This document shows, piece after piece, positions 1 through 4,713 of a DNA stretch of 8,235 nt (position 1 is its first letter; every line of letters starts with the position of its first letter). The DNA is from Spirochaetaceae bacterium (lineage in GTDB: Bacteria; Spirochaetota; Spirochaetia; Treponematales; Breznakiellaceae): assembly GCA_031290205.1 (NCBI GenBank), contig JAITNZ010000119.1, positions 1-8,235 on the forward strand, written 5' to 3'. The translations under genes and the position numbers were made by a program. A model generated the notes under the pieces. It searched no databases. It saw only the letters and a list, made by a program, of their open reading frames with translations, and was not told the origin of the DNA.

Positions 1-15
1 ACGAGCAAGGGCGCC

Positions 16-97
16 GACGGCAAAGTGCGTGGTTAGGAGCATGGCGGCGAGCACTGGCGCGTAAGCGCTTGTGCCGCCGACCGAGAAAGCCTTCCCC
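16..97 (+). repeat. Dispersed hairpin repeat, copy 1
   Basis: First of five copies of an interspersed repeat of about 80-100 bp. Its shared blocks in order are a GGCAAAGTGCG-like head, GGTTAGGAGCATGGC, a GC-rich inverted repeat, and the tail GAGAAAGCCTTCCCC. The others are at 334-430 (minus), 2324-2417 (plus), 2622-2702 (minus) and 2797-2883 (plus). In this copy GGCGGC (43-48) can pair with GCCGCC (73-78). The copies are non-coding and intergenic. No transposase is nearby, so how the repeat spreads is unknown. Confidence 0.75.
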
Positions 98-184
98 CTG
101 TGGACAAATTCTTAATGCGGTCGCCCGCGTAGTTGCGATTTGTTCGTGCCGTTCGTGGTTAATTTCCGAATTCGTAATTGCTGG
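98..184 (-). repeat. Long inverted repeat, left arm
   Basis: Positions 98-165 are the exact reverse complement of 8126-8193 (68 of 68 bases). Similarity continues with a few mismatches to about 184 (partner 8107). It begins directly where hairpin repeat copy 1 ends. It includes words common in the window's other repeats, such as CTGTGGACAAAT and TTCGTGCCGTTCGTGG. It is most likely a dispersed repeat, but the exact identity and opposite orientation make it a possible site for recombination. Confidence 0.85.
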
Positions 185-333
185 TGTAGAGGGCAGGGCG
201 AGCGCATTAAAATAAAAAATCACGGAAATCCGCAGAATTTGCGGATTGATGCAGAAAAAAGTCTGCGAATAACGCGAAGAAATCGCGAATTCCAAAGGAA
301 ATTTTTTGATTATTCGTGAACATTCGCGGATAA

Positions 334-430
334 GGGGAAGGCTTTCTCAGGTACGCGCACAAGCGCGGATGCGCCAGCGCTCGCTGCCATCCTCCGTTTC
401 CGCGCACTTTGCCGTTGGGCTTCACTGTTA
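334..430 (-). repeat. Dispersed hairpin repeat, copy 2
   Basis: Reverse-oriented copy of the family described at 16-97, running from CTAACAGTGAAGCCCAACGG (read on the minus strand) to the GAGAAAGCCTTCCCC-type tail at 334. It keeps AGCGC and GCGCT arms around a short loop but differs from copy 1 in the GGTTAGGAGCATGG block. This copy carries the longer head that is also seen in copy 3. Confidence 0.7.
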
Positions 431-463
431 GACGGAAACCGTAGCTCATAGCGGGGGGGGCGT

Positions 464-483
464 TGCGGGGGCACTCCCCCGCA
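464..483. other. GC-rich perfect hairpin
   Basis: TGCGGGGG (464-471) and CCCCCGCA (476-483) form a perfect 8-bp stem with a four-base loop. No T-tract follows on either strand, so it is not a standard intrinsic terminator. It lies among repeats with no gene nearby. Function unknown. Confidence 0.4.
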
Positions 484-531
484 GAGGGCGCACAGGCTCA
501 CCGAAAGGCGAACCTGCATTGTCGCAGAGTG

Positions 532-573
532 TTAGGGTGTCCTGCGCCACGCCATGAACGATTAACCGCAACA
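532..573 (-). repeat. 42-bp inverted repeat, left arm
   Basis: The reverse complement of this segment matches 2540-2581 with about one mismatch. The shared core reads TGCGGTTAATCGTTCATGGC on the minus strand. The two arms face each other across the UPF0164 gene and its flanks. They are probably two copies of a dispersed repeat; no target duplication or transposase was seen. Confidence 0.75.
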
Positions 574-680
574 ACGCCCTTGCGGGCGCGGCGGTTGGGC
601 GGGGTAGCGCGCAACAACGTGCGCGCGTAGGGGGGGGCTCCCCCCGCCTTCCCTATTATCCTCTCTATTGCCACCTCGTC

Positions 681-704
681 AAAAAGCCCTCACGCACTTG
701 GGCT
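681..704 (-). terminator. Second intrinsic terminator of the UPF0164 gene
   Basis: On the minus strand AGCCC (704-700) and GGGCT (689-685) form a 5-bp stem around a ten-base loop, followed by TTTTT (complement of 681-685). It lies just beyond a stronger hairpin at 713-740 and would act as a backup. Confidence 0.45.
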
Positions 705-712
705 GTTTGTGG

Positions 713-740
713 AAAAAATCCTCACGTAGCATAAGTGAGG
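713..740 (-). terminator. Intrinsic terminator of the UPF0164 gene
   Basis: Read on the minus strand, CCTCAC (740-735) and GTGAGG (725-720) make a perfect 6-bp stem with a nine-base loop. A T-tract of six (complement of 713-718) follows. It begins 13 bases after the TAA stop of the 753-2000 gene, the usual place for a Rho-independent terminator. Confidence 0.7.
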
Positions 741-752
741 GTTCTGCTGGGC

Positions 753-2000
753 TTAATATGAAAAGTCGCCGAATTTTTCAATACGCTCGTTGGTACTCTC
801 TCCTGAGCCTATTGCTTTAAGCACTTCGAGGGCGGGATCGAAACGGGGATTGATTTCTAGCGCTTTGTTTAAGAATCCGGTGGCGGAATCAAAATCGCCG
901 TTTGAATACGATTCAACTCCCTGAAGATAGTAAGAATCCGCTAGTTGGTTCCGTTCCCCTCGCCCGCCGTCGCCTAAATCAAAACGAACTCCAATGGTAA
1001 CGCGGTTCAACGATTGAAACTGAGTAACAAGGTCGAGCGAATAGTTCACTTCGATAGCAATCGTGTCGAGTTCGAGTGCGCTGCCTATGGTGAAACGGGA
1101 GCCTCCCGCTTTCATCATGAAGCCCGCCCTCATCGAAAGAAAATCCGTAACGGCGACGGCAAGCCCAAATGCAAAGTACGGTTTTTCGGATAGGGCGAAG
1201 TCTTGAAAATTCAGCGGGAAGGATACGTCGCAGGAAAGCGAAATAGGGCGGAACGGTTTGTATGCAAGCCCGACAACGGCGACCGTGGGGAGCGGCTCGT
1301 CAATGACTTTGGGACCAAAATTACGGAGGACAAGGGCAAAAGACATGTTTTTTTCCCTCGCGCCGTAGAACTTAAAGAGGTTTATCCGCGTAAGCAACCC
1401 TGCATCGACGGCGAAGGCGCCCGCCGTTTCGGAGGCATATTCGGCAAAATCGGGCATTATCCGCAGTGCGCCCTTGATATTGACGCCAAACGCAATCCCG
1501 GGAAAATAATAGCCTGGAAAAAAAGTATAGGAAAAATTGAGCGTGCCCACCGCTTCGGAATAATAGCCTTTCGATGCCCGCTCGCCCCATTCACTGTATT
1601 CGGTAAACGGCGTGTAGAGCCATTTTCCCGCCGCGCCGAAGCCGAAATTGCCAATCTTATTCGAAAATGCCGCCGTCTCAATTTTAGTGTCGGCAATCCA
1701 GTTGTTATGAAAGAATGCGAGCGAACCATTATCGAGCATCGCTGAACCGGCAGGATTCCACTCGATAAAAGAAATATCATCGGAAACGGCGGAAAATGCG
1801 CCCGCCATAGCTTCGGCTTTGCCGCCCATGGGAATATTCAGCACAGGTAGCGTCGTCAAACCGATGTTATCATCTATTCCATAGACACTATTTAAAAAAT
1901 CGGCAAAGGAATCATAAAAGTCTGCTCCTGTTTCCGCAGCCATGATATTTGCGGCAAGGAAAAGAAAAAAAACAGTTAAAACCCCGATAACTCTTCGCAT
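753..2000 (-). CDS. UPF0164-family outer-membrane protein with C-terminal TPR
   Basis: Encodes a 415-residue exported protein. The signal peptide (about residues 1-22) has MRR, a hydrophobic core and a likely cut near IMA/AE. Mature residues contain GGKAEAMAGAF, DDISFIEWNPAGSAML and many alternating aromatic strands, as in treponemal UPF0164 proteins and the related FadL/PorV-type barrels. This suggests an outer-membrane beta-barrel in transport or surface assembly, but the cargo is unknown. Residues about 353-388 look like one TPR (YYLQGVESYSNGDFDSATGF followed by LNKALEINP). The ATG at 2000 is chosen because the signal peptide starts there. The longer frame from TTG at 2036 would put the -35 and -10 boxes inside the coding sequence. 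No clear Shine-Dalgarno precedes the ATG. The gene stands alone between its own promoter and tandem terminators. Confidence 0.88.
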   Translation of the reverse strand: MRRVIGVLTVFFLFLAANIMAAETGADFYDSFADFLNSVYGIDDNIGLTTLPVLNIPMGGKAEAMAGAFSAVSDDISFIEWNPAGSAMLDNGSLAFFHNNWIADTKIETAAFSNKIGNFGFGAAGKWLYTPFTEYSEWGERASKGYYSEAVGTLNFSYTFFPGYYFPGIAFGVNIKGALRIMPDFAEYASETAGAFAVDAGLLTRINLFKFYGAREKNMSFALVLRNFGPKVIDEPLPTVAVVGLAYKPFRPISLSCDVSFPLNFQDFALSEKPYFAFGLAVAVTDFLSMRAGFMMKAGGSRFTIGSALELDTIAIEVNYSLDLVTQFQSLNRVTIGVRFDLGDGGRGERNQLADSYYLQGVESYSNGDFDSATGFLNKALEINPRFDPALEVLKAIGSGESTNERIEKFGDFSY

Positions 2001-2007
2001 AAATAGA

Positions 2008-2036
2008 AGTATACCCCATATACCTATTATCGTCAA
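2008..2036 (-). promoter_or_regulatory. Sigma-70 promoter, probably leaderless, of the UPF0164 gene
   Basis: On the minus strand TTGACG (2036-2031), a 17-base spacer and TATACT (2013-2008) match the -35 and -10 consensus at ideal spacing. Only seven bases separate the -10 box from the ATG at 2000. Transcription should therefore start at or next to the start codon, giving an mRNA with no leader, which agrees with the missing Shine-Dalgarno. This also argues against the upstream TTG start. Confidence 0.7.
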
Positions 2037-2091
2037 AATACCCCTTCAGCACCTCCCCACTTGTGCTGCCCCCCGATTTTAATCGCGGGGA

Positions 2092-2248
2092 CGGGCGGGG
2101 CGGGGAAGGCTTGCCGAAAAACAGGCACCCTCGCCTACGGCGGCATTGTTGCGTACTGTGTCCTCGACCTAAGCAGTAGCTTAGGTTTTATTTCTGCGTA
2201 GTTGTATACCAGTGAATTTTTTCGGCAAACCTTCCCCGCCCCGCCCGC
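2092..2248. mobile_element. 157-bp element with 30-bp terminal inverted repeats (MITE-like)
   Basis: The left end CGGGCGGGGCGGGGAAGGCT (then TGCCGAAAAA) is matched by the inverted right end at about 2218-2248, with a single C/T difference over 30 bases. The 96-base centre has no open frame of note and contains a small hairpin with a T-tract (2167-2194). Size, non-coding centre and long inverted ends resemble a miniature inverted-repeat element. A large folded RNA structure is an alternative. No target-site duplication was recognised, and no transposase is in the window. Confidence 0.5.
2167..2194 (+). terminator. Intrinsic terminator-like hairpin inside the 157-bp element
   Basis: ACCTAAGC (2167-2174) and GCTTAGGT (2179-2186) form an 8-bp perfect stem with an AGTA loop, followed by a T-rich run ending at about 2194. 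It points in the plus direction, although no plus-strand gene precedes it. It may therefore end transcription entering the element or be part of the element's own RNA. Confidence 0.45.
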
Positions 2249-2323
2249 TACGTTAGGATCATCCTCCGTAGCCCAAGTGGTGAGGGCTTCCCGGACCAAC
2301 TGGCTGGGTGTTGGGTTTGTTGG

Positions 2324-2417
2324 CTAACAGTGAAGCCTGGACAGTAAAGCCCAACGGTAAAGTGCGCGGTTAGGAGCATGGCAGCGAGCGCGGGCGCGTT
2401 AGCGCTTGTGCCCCGCC
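2324..2417 (+). repeat. Dispersed hairpin repeat, copy 3 (tail missing)
   Basis: This copy has the long head (CTAACAGTGAAGCC) with a partial internal duplication (AGTGAAGCC and AGTAAAGCC), then GGTTAGGAGCATGGC and the hairpin GGCA...AGCGC / GCGCT...TGCC. The conserved GAGAAAGCCTTCCCC tail is absent, so it is truncated compared with copies 1, 2, 4 and 5. Confidence 0.65.
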
Positions 2418-2539
2418 CAATGAACGCACCCACACCGCGAGAGCGGTGCAAATTTAGAGACCAAAAGCATATATCCCCGCGCGGCGCGACTAGAAAGCGT
2501 GATGGCAAGATAGGGTTACCTGACGCTATTATTGGGCGA

Positions 2540-2581
2540 TGTTGCGGTTAATCGTTCATGGCGTGGCGCAGGATACCCTAA
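2540..2581 (+). repeat. 42-bp inverted repeat, right arm
   Basis: Partner of 532-573 in opposite orientation with about one mismatch. It lies between hairpin repeats copies 3 and 4. Together the two arms bracket about 2 kb containing only the UPF0164 gene and other repeats. Confidence 0.75.
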
Positions 2582-2621
2582 TAGGAGCGCGCGGTTAGGC
2601 GATGCGTAGCATCGAGAATTT

Positions 2622-2702
2622 GGGGAAGGCTTTCTCGGTCAGGGCGCGAACGCTTGCGCGCACGCGCTCCTGCCATGCTCCTAACCGCGCGCTTTGCTGT
2701 TT
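2622..2702 (-). repeat. Dispersed hairpin repeat, copy 4
   Basis: Minus-strand copy with GGTTAGGAGCATGGC, a hairpin and the tail GACCGAGAAAGCCTTCCCC. The hairpin arms are GAGCGC and GCGTTC instead of the GAGCGC and GCGCTT of copy 5. The changes keep six pairs if G-U is allowed, which hints that the fold is conserved at the RNA level. Confidence 0.65.
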
Positions 2703-2796
2703 AGATTGATTGCCGATGAAGTTTGATTTCAATGCTGAAGGCGCGCCTCGTGTCGGATTGCTACTGATTTAGACGGTATGCGCGATAACAAACATG

Positions 2797-2883
2797 ATGG
2801 CAGGAGCGCTGGCGCGTTAGCGCTTGTGCCGCTGACCGAGATTGCCCCCCGTGCTTTACGCGCCGACCGAGAAAGCCTTCCCC
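2797..2883 (+). repeat. Dispersed hairpin repeat, copy 5
   Basis: Starts at ATGGCAGGAGCGC. It lacks the head and has a duplicated tail: GACCGAGATTGCC and, 30 bases later, GACCGAGAAAGCCTTCCCC. The hairpin GGCA..GAGCGC / GCGCTT..TGCC is intact. It ends seven bases before the strong hairpin at 2890. Confidence 0.65.
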
Positions 2884-2889
2884 ATATTG

Positions 2890-2913
2890 CAGAGCCACCT
2901 TTAGGTGGCTCTG
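2890..2913. other. Strong 10-bp hairpin downstream of the toxin-first TA pair
   Basis: CAGAGCCACC (2890-2899) and GGTGGCTCTG (2904-2913) form a perfect 10-bp stem with a four-base loop. It begins 28 bases beyond the stop codon of the 2941-3177 gene. A T-tract is lacking on both strands, so it may protect an mRNA 3' end or stall transcription rather than act as a textbook terminator. Confidence 0.45.
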
Positions 2914-2940
2914 TGCGCCATGGCTTGCCGTGGGGATTCT

Positions 2941-3177
2941 TTATTCAGGGTCAATGGACGTATTATCCTTAACAGTGCCGAATAATGCAAAAGAACTTTC
3001 TGGATACGCATTTTCCAATGCTTTTACCGTATTACCAGCCCAATTTGACATTGCTGGTTTTCTTCGTTCAGCGGCTTGGCGGGCTGCAAAAAAGCCCGGC
3101 TTGCCAATGGGCAAAAACGTGTTTTTGGTATAGTACTCGTCTAGGGCATCATACTCTTTTTCGGTTAAATCTGGCAT
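2941..3177 (-). CDS. Putative antitoxin of a toxin-first type II module
   Basis: A 78-residue protein that starts nine bases after the stop of the preceding toxin-like gene. Its AGGAG ribosome binding site overlaps that stop and lies six bases from the ATG. The first half, MPDLTEKEYDALDEYYTKN followed by KPGFFAARQA (about residues 26-35), resembles small antitoxins I know next to BrnT-like toxins, where KPGFF and RQ are conserved. In those relatives I would expect a short DNA-binding helical tail. Here residues 40-78 (SNWAGNTVKALENAYPESSF onward) do not look like it, so the C-terminus may be replaced or divergent. The assigned role is to bind the partner toxin and repress the operon. This rests on gene order and N-terminal resemblance only. 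Confidence 0.6.
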   Translation of the reverse strand: MPDLTEKEYDALDEYYTKNTFLPIGKPGFFAARQAAERRKPAMSNWAGNTVKALENAYPESSFALFGTVKDNTSIDPE

Positions 3178-3186
3178 TTTCTTCTC

Positions 3187-3432
3187 CTAATCGTCTAACA
3201 GCGCGAGATATTCCTTGCGACATTTCATCGCATGAAATATTTTGATTGTTTCCTCATCAATTACATTGTACACGACTTCGAGCAAATGAGCTTTGCCGTC
3301 GAAGCCAAGCAATAATTTTTTATCGTTCGGCAAAGTATCGTCATAGATGAAATTTCCAATGGCACGCCTGATGGCACTTTCGCTTATGCCATGCTTAAAA
3401 GCCGCGTCGCTGAATTCAATATTGACATCCAT
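3187..3432 (-). CDS. Putative small toxin, BrnT-like, of a toxin-antitoxin pair
   Basis: An 81-residue soluble protein. Visible features are FKHGISESAIRRAI near the N-terminus, LLLGFDGKAHLLEVVYNVID in the centre and IKIFHAMKCRKEYLALL at the end. This HG...GFD...LLEV...IFHAM pattern occurs in small proteins encoded beside a KPGFF-type antitoxin. I read it as a compact BrnT/RelE-like ribonuclease fold, with His-Ala-Met and the following basic residues as likely functional positions, but no activity is proven. It has its own promoter (3468-3496). The AAGGAG ribosome binding site sits about 11 bases from the ATG, which is long. The toxin precedes the antitoxin, as in brnTA and higBA, the reverse of the usual order. 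Confidence 0.6.
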   Translation of the reverse strand: MDVNIEFSDAAFKHGISESAIRRAIGNFIYDDTLPNDKKLLLGFDGKAHLLEVVYNVIDEETIKIFHAMKCRKEYLALLDD

Positions 3433-3467
3433 GATACAGTATACTCCTTTTCCCGATCACTAAATCA

Positions 3468-3496
3468 AGTTTACCAGAACAGCGCGATTCTGTCAA
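3468..3496 (-). promoter_or_regulatory. Sigma-70 promoter of the toxin-first TA pair
   Basis: On the minus strand TTGACA (3496-3491), a 17-base spacer and TAAACT (3473-3468) form a good promoter 36 bases upstream of the 3432 ATG. It separates this pair from the upstream ParE-type module, which has its own promoter at 4583-4611. Confidence 0.7.
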
Positions 3497-3518
3497 GCCC
3501 CCCTTATTCATTATCATT

Positions 3519-3786
3519 TTATTTACCGCCTCTACATTCCCGTAATAGTTCCACGATTTCTTGTGTTGTTATTTTTGCCTTTATACAGGGAATATCCGCA
3601 AGGGGATATTTCCCGGCTTTAGTAGGAGACCCCCCCCATTTTTTCTGCCGGTGCTCTTATGGAAATATTTTCTTCGTGCATTTTTTCCAGTGCAAATTCC
3701 GATAATACAAAATCATCGTATTCCTTTTCGAATATTTTCTTTTCATCGGGATCATTGTTAATGAACTTATCAAATGTTGTTTCCAT
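3519..3786 (-). pseudogene. XRE/HigA-like antitoxin interrupted at a poly-G tract
   Basis: From the ATG at 3786 (AGGAGG six bases upstream; a second ATG at 3789 is too close) a 55-residue frame runs to TAA at 3621-3619. Residues 1-49 (METTFDKFINNDPDEKKIFE through ISIRAPAEK) look like the N-terminal helices of XRE-type antitoxins of the HigA sort. They stop inside the expected helix-turn-helix (AEKMGGVSY, then stop). The break falls just after a run of eight G (complement of 3630-3637). With seven G the frame would stay open for 88 residues to the TAA at 3521-3519, with a tail containing LADIPCIKAKITTQEIVELL. It follows the ParE-type toxin by 21 bases and is probably in its operon. It could be decayed, phase-variable, or a real 55-residue protein. 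Confidence 0.55.
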
Positions 3787-3807
3787 CATTTTCCTCCTGG
3801 ATTTCTA

Positions 3808-4281
3808 TCAAACACCTGCATTTTTTCCTCTTTCTTTTCGGTATGCGTTACCGCCTCGGGCGGGTTCAGCCTTGCCTTCAGTTTGAGAAGGGCGATTCGT
3901 TGCGCCACAGGCGCTTTCTGCTGGGGTCTGATACCTCGCCCCCACAATTTCGTCGAGGGACATGGTGTTGGCGCTGATAATATTTTTCCAATCTCTGCGT
4001 CCATATAAGAATCTAAGCACAGTTACGATTTTATCTTCTTCATGTATGATGTAGAACAGCATATAATTTTTTACCATTGCATATTTTATTCCATTATTCG
4101 TTAAAGGTTCATCGGGAACAAAGGGAAATATATTTGGTGTATGTTCGAGTATGGTTTCATGTTTTTCGATTTCATCCAACAAACGATTGGCGGCTGCAGG
4201 CGCATTCAATACGCCGGAAATATATTTTACTGCGGATACTATGTCCTCTTCTGCTATATCCGTAATATGTACAGAATACAC
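3808..4281 (-). CDS. ParE/RelE-family toxin with unusual C-terminal extension
   Basis: A 157-residue protein. Residues 1-102 fit the ParE/RelE toxin fold: YSVHITDIAEEDIVSAVKYI, then a helix with PAAANRLLDEIEKHE, the motif GIKYAMVKNYMLFYII and the ending VTVLRFLYGRRDWKNI. Family members act either on ribosome-bound mRNA (RelE) or on gyrase (ParE); the subtype cannot be told here. Toxins of this family usually end about where RRDWKNI occurs. Residues 103-157 are a polar tail rich in Ala, Gly, Arg and Lys with no match to the family, perhaps acquired by loss of the original stop. The start is GTG at 4281, two bases after the antitoxin's stop, with no strong ribosome binding site, so translation is probably coupled. 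An XRE-like antitoxin remnant follows. Confidence 0.82.
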   Translation of the reverse strand: MYSVHITDIAEEDIVSAVKYISGVLNAPAAANRLLDEIEKHETILEHTPNIFPFVPDEPLTNNGIKYAMVKNYMLFYIIHEEDKIVTVLRFLYGRRDWKNIISANTMSLDEIVGARYQTPAESACGATNRPSQTEGKAEPARGGNAYRKERGKNAGV

Positions 4282-4283
4282 AA

Positions 4284-4499
4284 TTACTGAATTTTCCCTC
4301 GAATGGCTTTTAGTGATTCTTTCATTGGTTTGGTTTTCCCGTTTTTAGCTTGTTCCAAACCTTCATTAATGAGGGAGGATAATTCCCGCTGTTCGCGTTG
4401 AATGGTTCCCAATACGCGCATTCCTGCCGTTCTTGCGGCTTCGGCGGGGGGGCGCGAAAATGTGTTGAGTTCTTTTACTGATACCGATGCTGATTGCAT
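4284..4499 (-). CDS. Putative antitoxin upstream of the ParE-type toxin
   Basis: A 71-residue charged protein in the antitoxin position: it starts the operon and its TAA is separated from the toxin's GTG by two bases. The ATG at 4499 has an AGGTGG ribosome binding site four to five bases away. The C-terminal half (LSSLINEGLEQAKNGKTKPM, then KESLKAIRGKI) resembles the toxin-wrapping tails of RelB/ParD-type antitoxins, which often carry an EGL..AKNGK-like helix followed by a Pro. No clear DNA-binding domain is visible in the N-terminal half. It probably neutralises the 3808-4281 toxin and may repress the promoter at 4583-4611. The family is not identified further. Confidence 0.68.
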   Translation of the reverse strand: MQSASVSVKELNTFSRPPAEAARTAGMRVLGTIQREQRELSSLINEGLEQAKNGKTKPMKESLKAIRGKIQ

Positions 4500-4512
4500 A
4501 AAACCACCTTCT

Positions 4513-4540
4513 AAAACCCCCGCCCTTCTGCGGGGCGGGG
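4513..4540 (-). terminator. Terminator-like hairpin in the leader of the ParE-type TA operon
   Basis: On the minus strand CCCCGCCC (4540-4533) and GGGCGGGG (4525-4518) form a perfect 8-bp GC stem with a seven-base loop, then GTTTT. It lies downstream of the consensus promoter at 4583-4611 and only a few bases before the ribosome binding site of the antitoxin at 4499. It could end read-through from the beta-barrel gene, attenuate the TA operon, or block translation. Confidence 0.55.
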
Positions 4541-4582
4541 CTTGCTTAAATCTTTTCGCTCAATGCGAGTAACACAATTTGT

Positions 4583-4611
4583 ATTATATTGTCCGTGGAC
4601 TTATGTGTCAA
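4583..4611 (-). promoter_or_regulatory. Perfect-consensus sigma-70 promoter of the ParE-type TA operon
   Basis: On the minus strand TTGACA (4611-4606), a 17-base spacer and TATAAT (4588-4583) match the consensus in all twelve bases at ideal spacing. The spacer holds the palindrome GTCCACGGAC (4600-4591), a possible operator for a TA autorepressor. The predicted start near 4576 gives a leader of about 77 bases that contains the hairpin at 4513-4540. Confidence 0.8.
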
Positions 4612-4640
4612 TCTGTGCACAAACCCTTGAACAAGGACAT

Positions 4641-4688
4641 CCACAAATGGACACGGATTAGTTTTATATAATCTGTGCCCATCTGCGG
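4641..4688 (-). other. Long imperfect hairpin after the beta-barrel gene
   Basis: 4641-4660 and 4669-4688 are inverted copies that agree at 16 of 20 positions around an eight-base loop. Of the four differences, three become G-U pairs if the minus strand is transcribed and one remains an A-C mismatch. The stem begins 26 bases past the stop of the 4714-6108 gene, so it may cap that mRNA. It is built of the CCACAGATGGACACAGAT-type words that also occur near 8186-8213. The T-tract is weak. Confidence 0.4.
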
Positions 4689-4713
4689 ACAAATCTTTTT
4701 ATTCAGCAATCCT

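Larger units (their letters stand above)
1..752. other. Gene-free repeat-rich region
   Basis: No credible gene is seen in these 752 bases; the open frames present run through repeats and lack good ribosome binding sites. The region holds two opposed copies of the hairpin repeat family (16-97 and 334-430), one arm of the 68-bp inverted repeat (98-165), one arm of a 42-bp inverted repeat (532-573), several GC-rich hairpins (464-483; about 620-655 with G and C runs), and the two terminators of the UPF0164 gene. Confidence 0.7.
2001..2940. other. 940-bp gene-free repeat patch
   Basis: Apart from the promoter of the UPF0164 gene, this stretch consists of repeats: a 157-bp element with 30-bp inverted ends (2092-2248), hairpin repeats at 2324-2417, 2622-2702 and 2797-2883, the right arm of the 42-bp inverted repeat (2540-2581), and a strong hairpin (2890-2913). 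Short open frames here (for example 2248-2508 minus) lie over repeat sequence and show no family features. No functional gene is supported. Confidence 0.7.

Noticed and set aside
207..519. Two overlapping minus-strand frames near the left end
   Set aside because: Both cross repeat copy 2 and G-rich hairpins, with no start signals and no recognisable domain.
1203..1745. 180-residue plus-strand open frame
   Set aside because: It lies entirely opposite the UPF0164 gene, has no ribosome binding site, is rich in Arg and Gly as expected for an antisense shadow, and matches no family.
2248..2508. 86-residue minus-strand open frame containing SANAPALAAMLLTAHF
   Set aside because: The sequence is hairpin repeat copy 3 read in reverse; related peptides arise from the other copies, so it is a repeat translation, not a gene.
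3391..3886. Three overlapping plus-strand frames (66-104 residues)
   Set aside because: Phe- and Ser-rich shadows opposite the XRE-like antitoxin, which has AGGAGG and a family-like N-terminus on the minus strand.
3786..4004. Alternative 72-residue minus frame over the toxin's tail (KAPVAQRIALLKLKARLNPP)
   Set aside because: It looks somewhat protein-like, but it lacks a start signal and overlaps the ParE-type toxin frame; I could not support it beyond suspicion that the tail region was rearranged.
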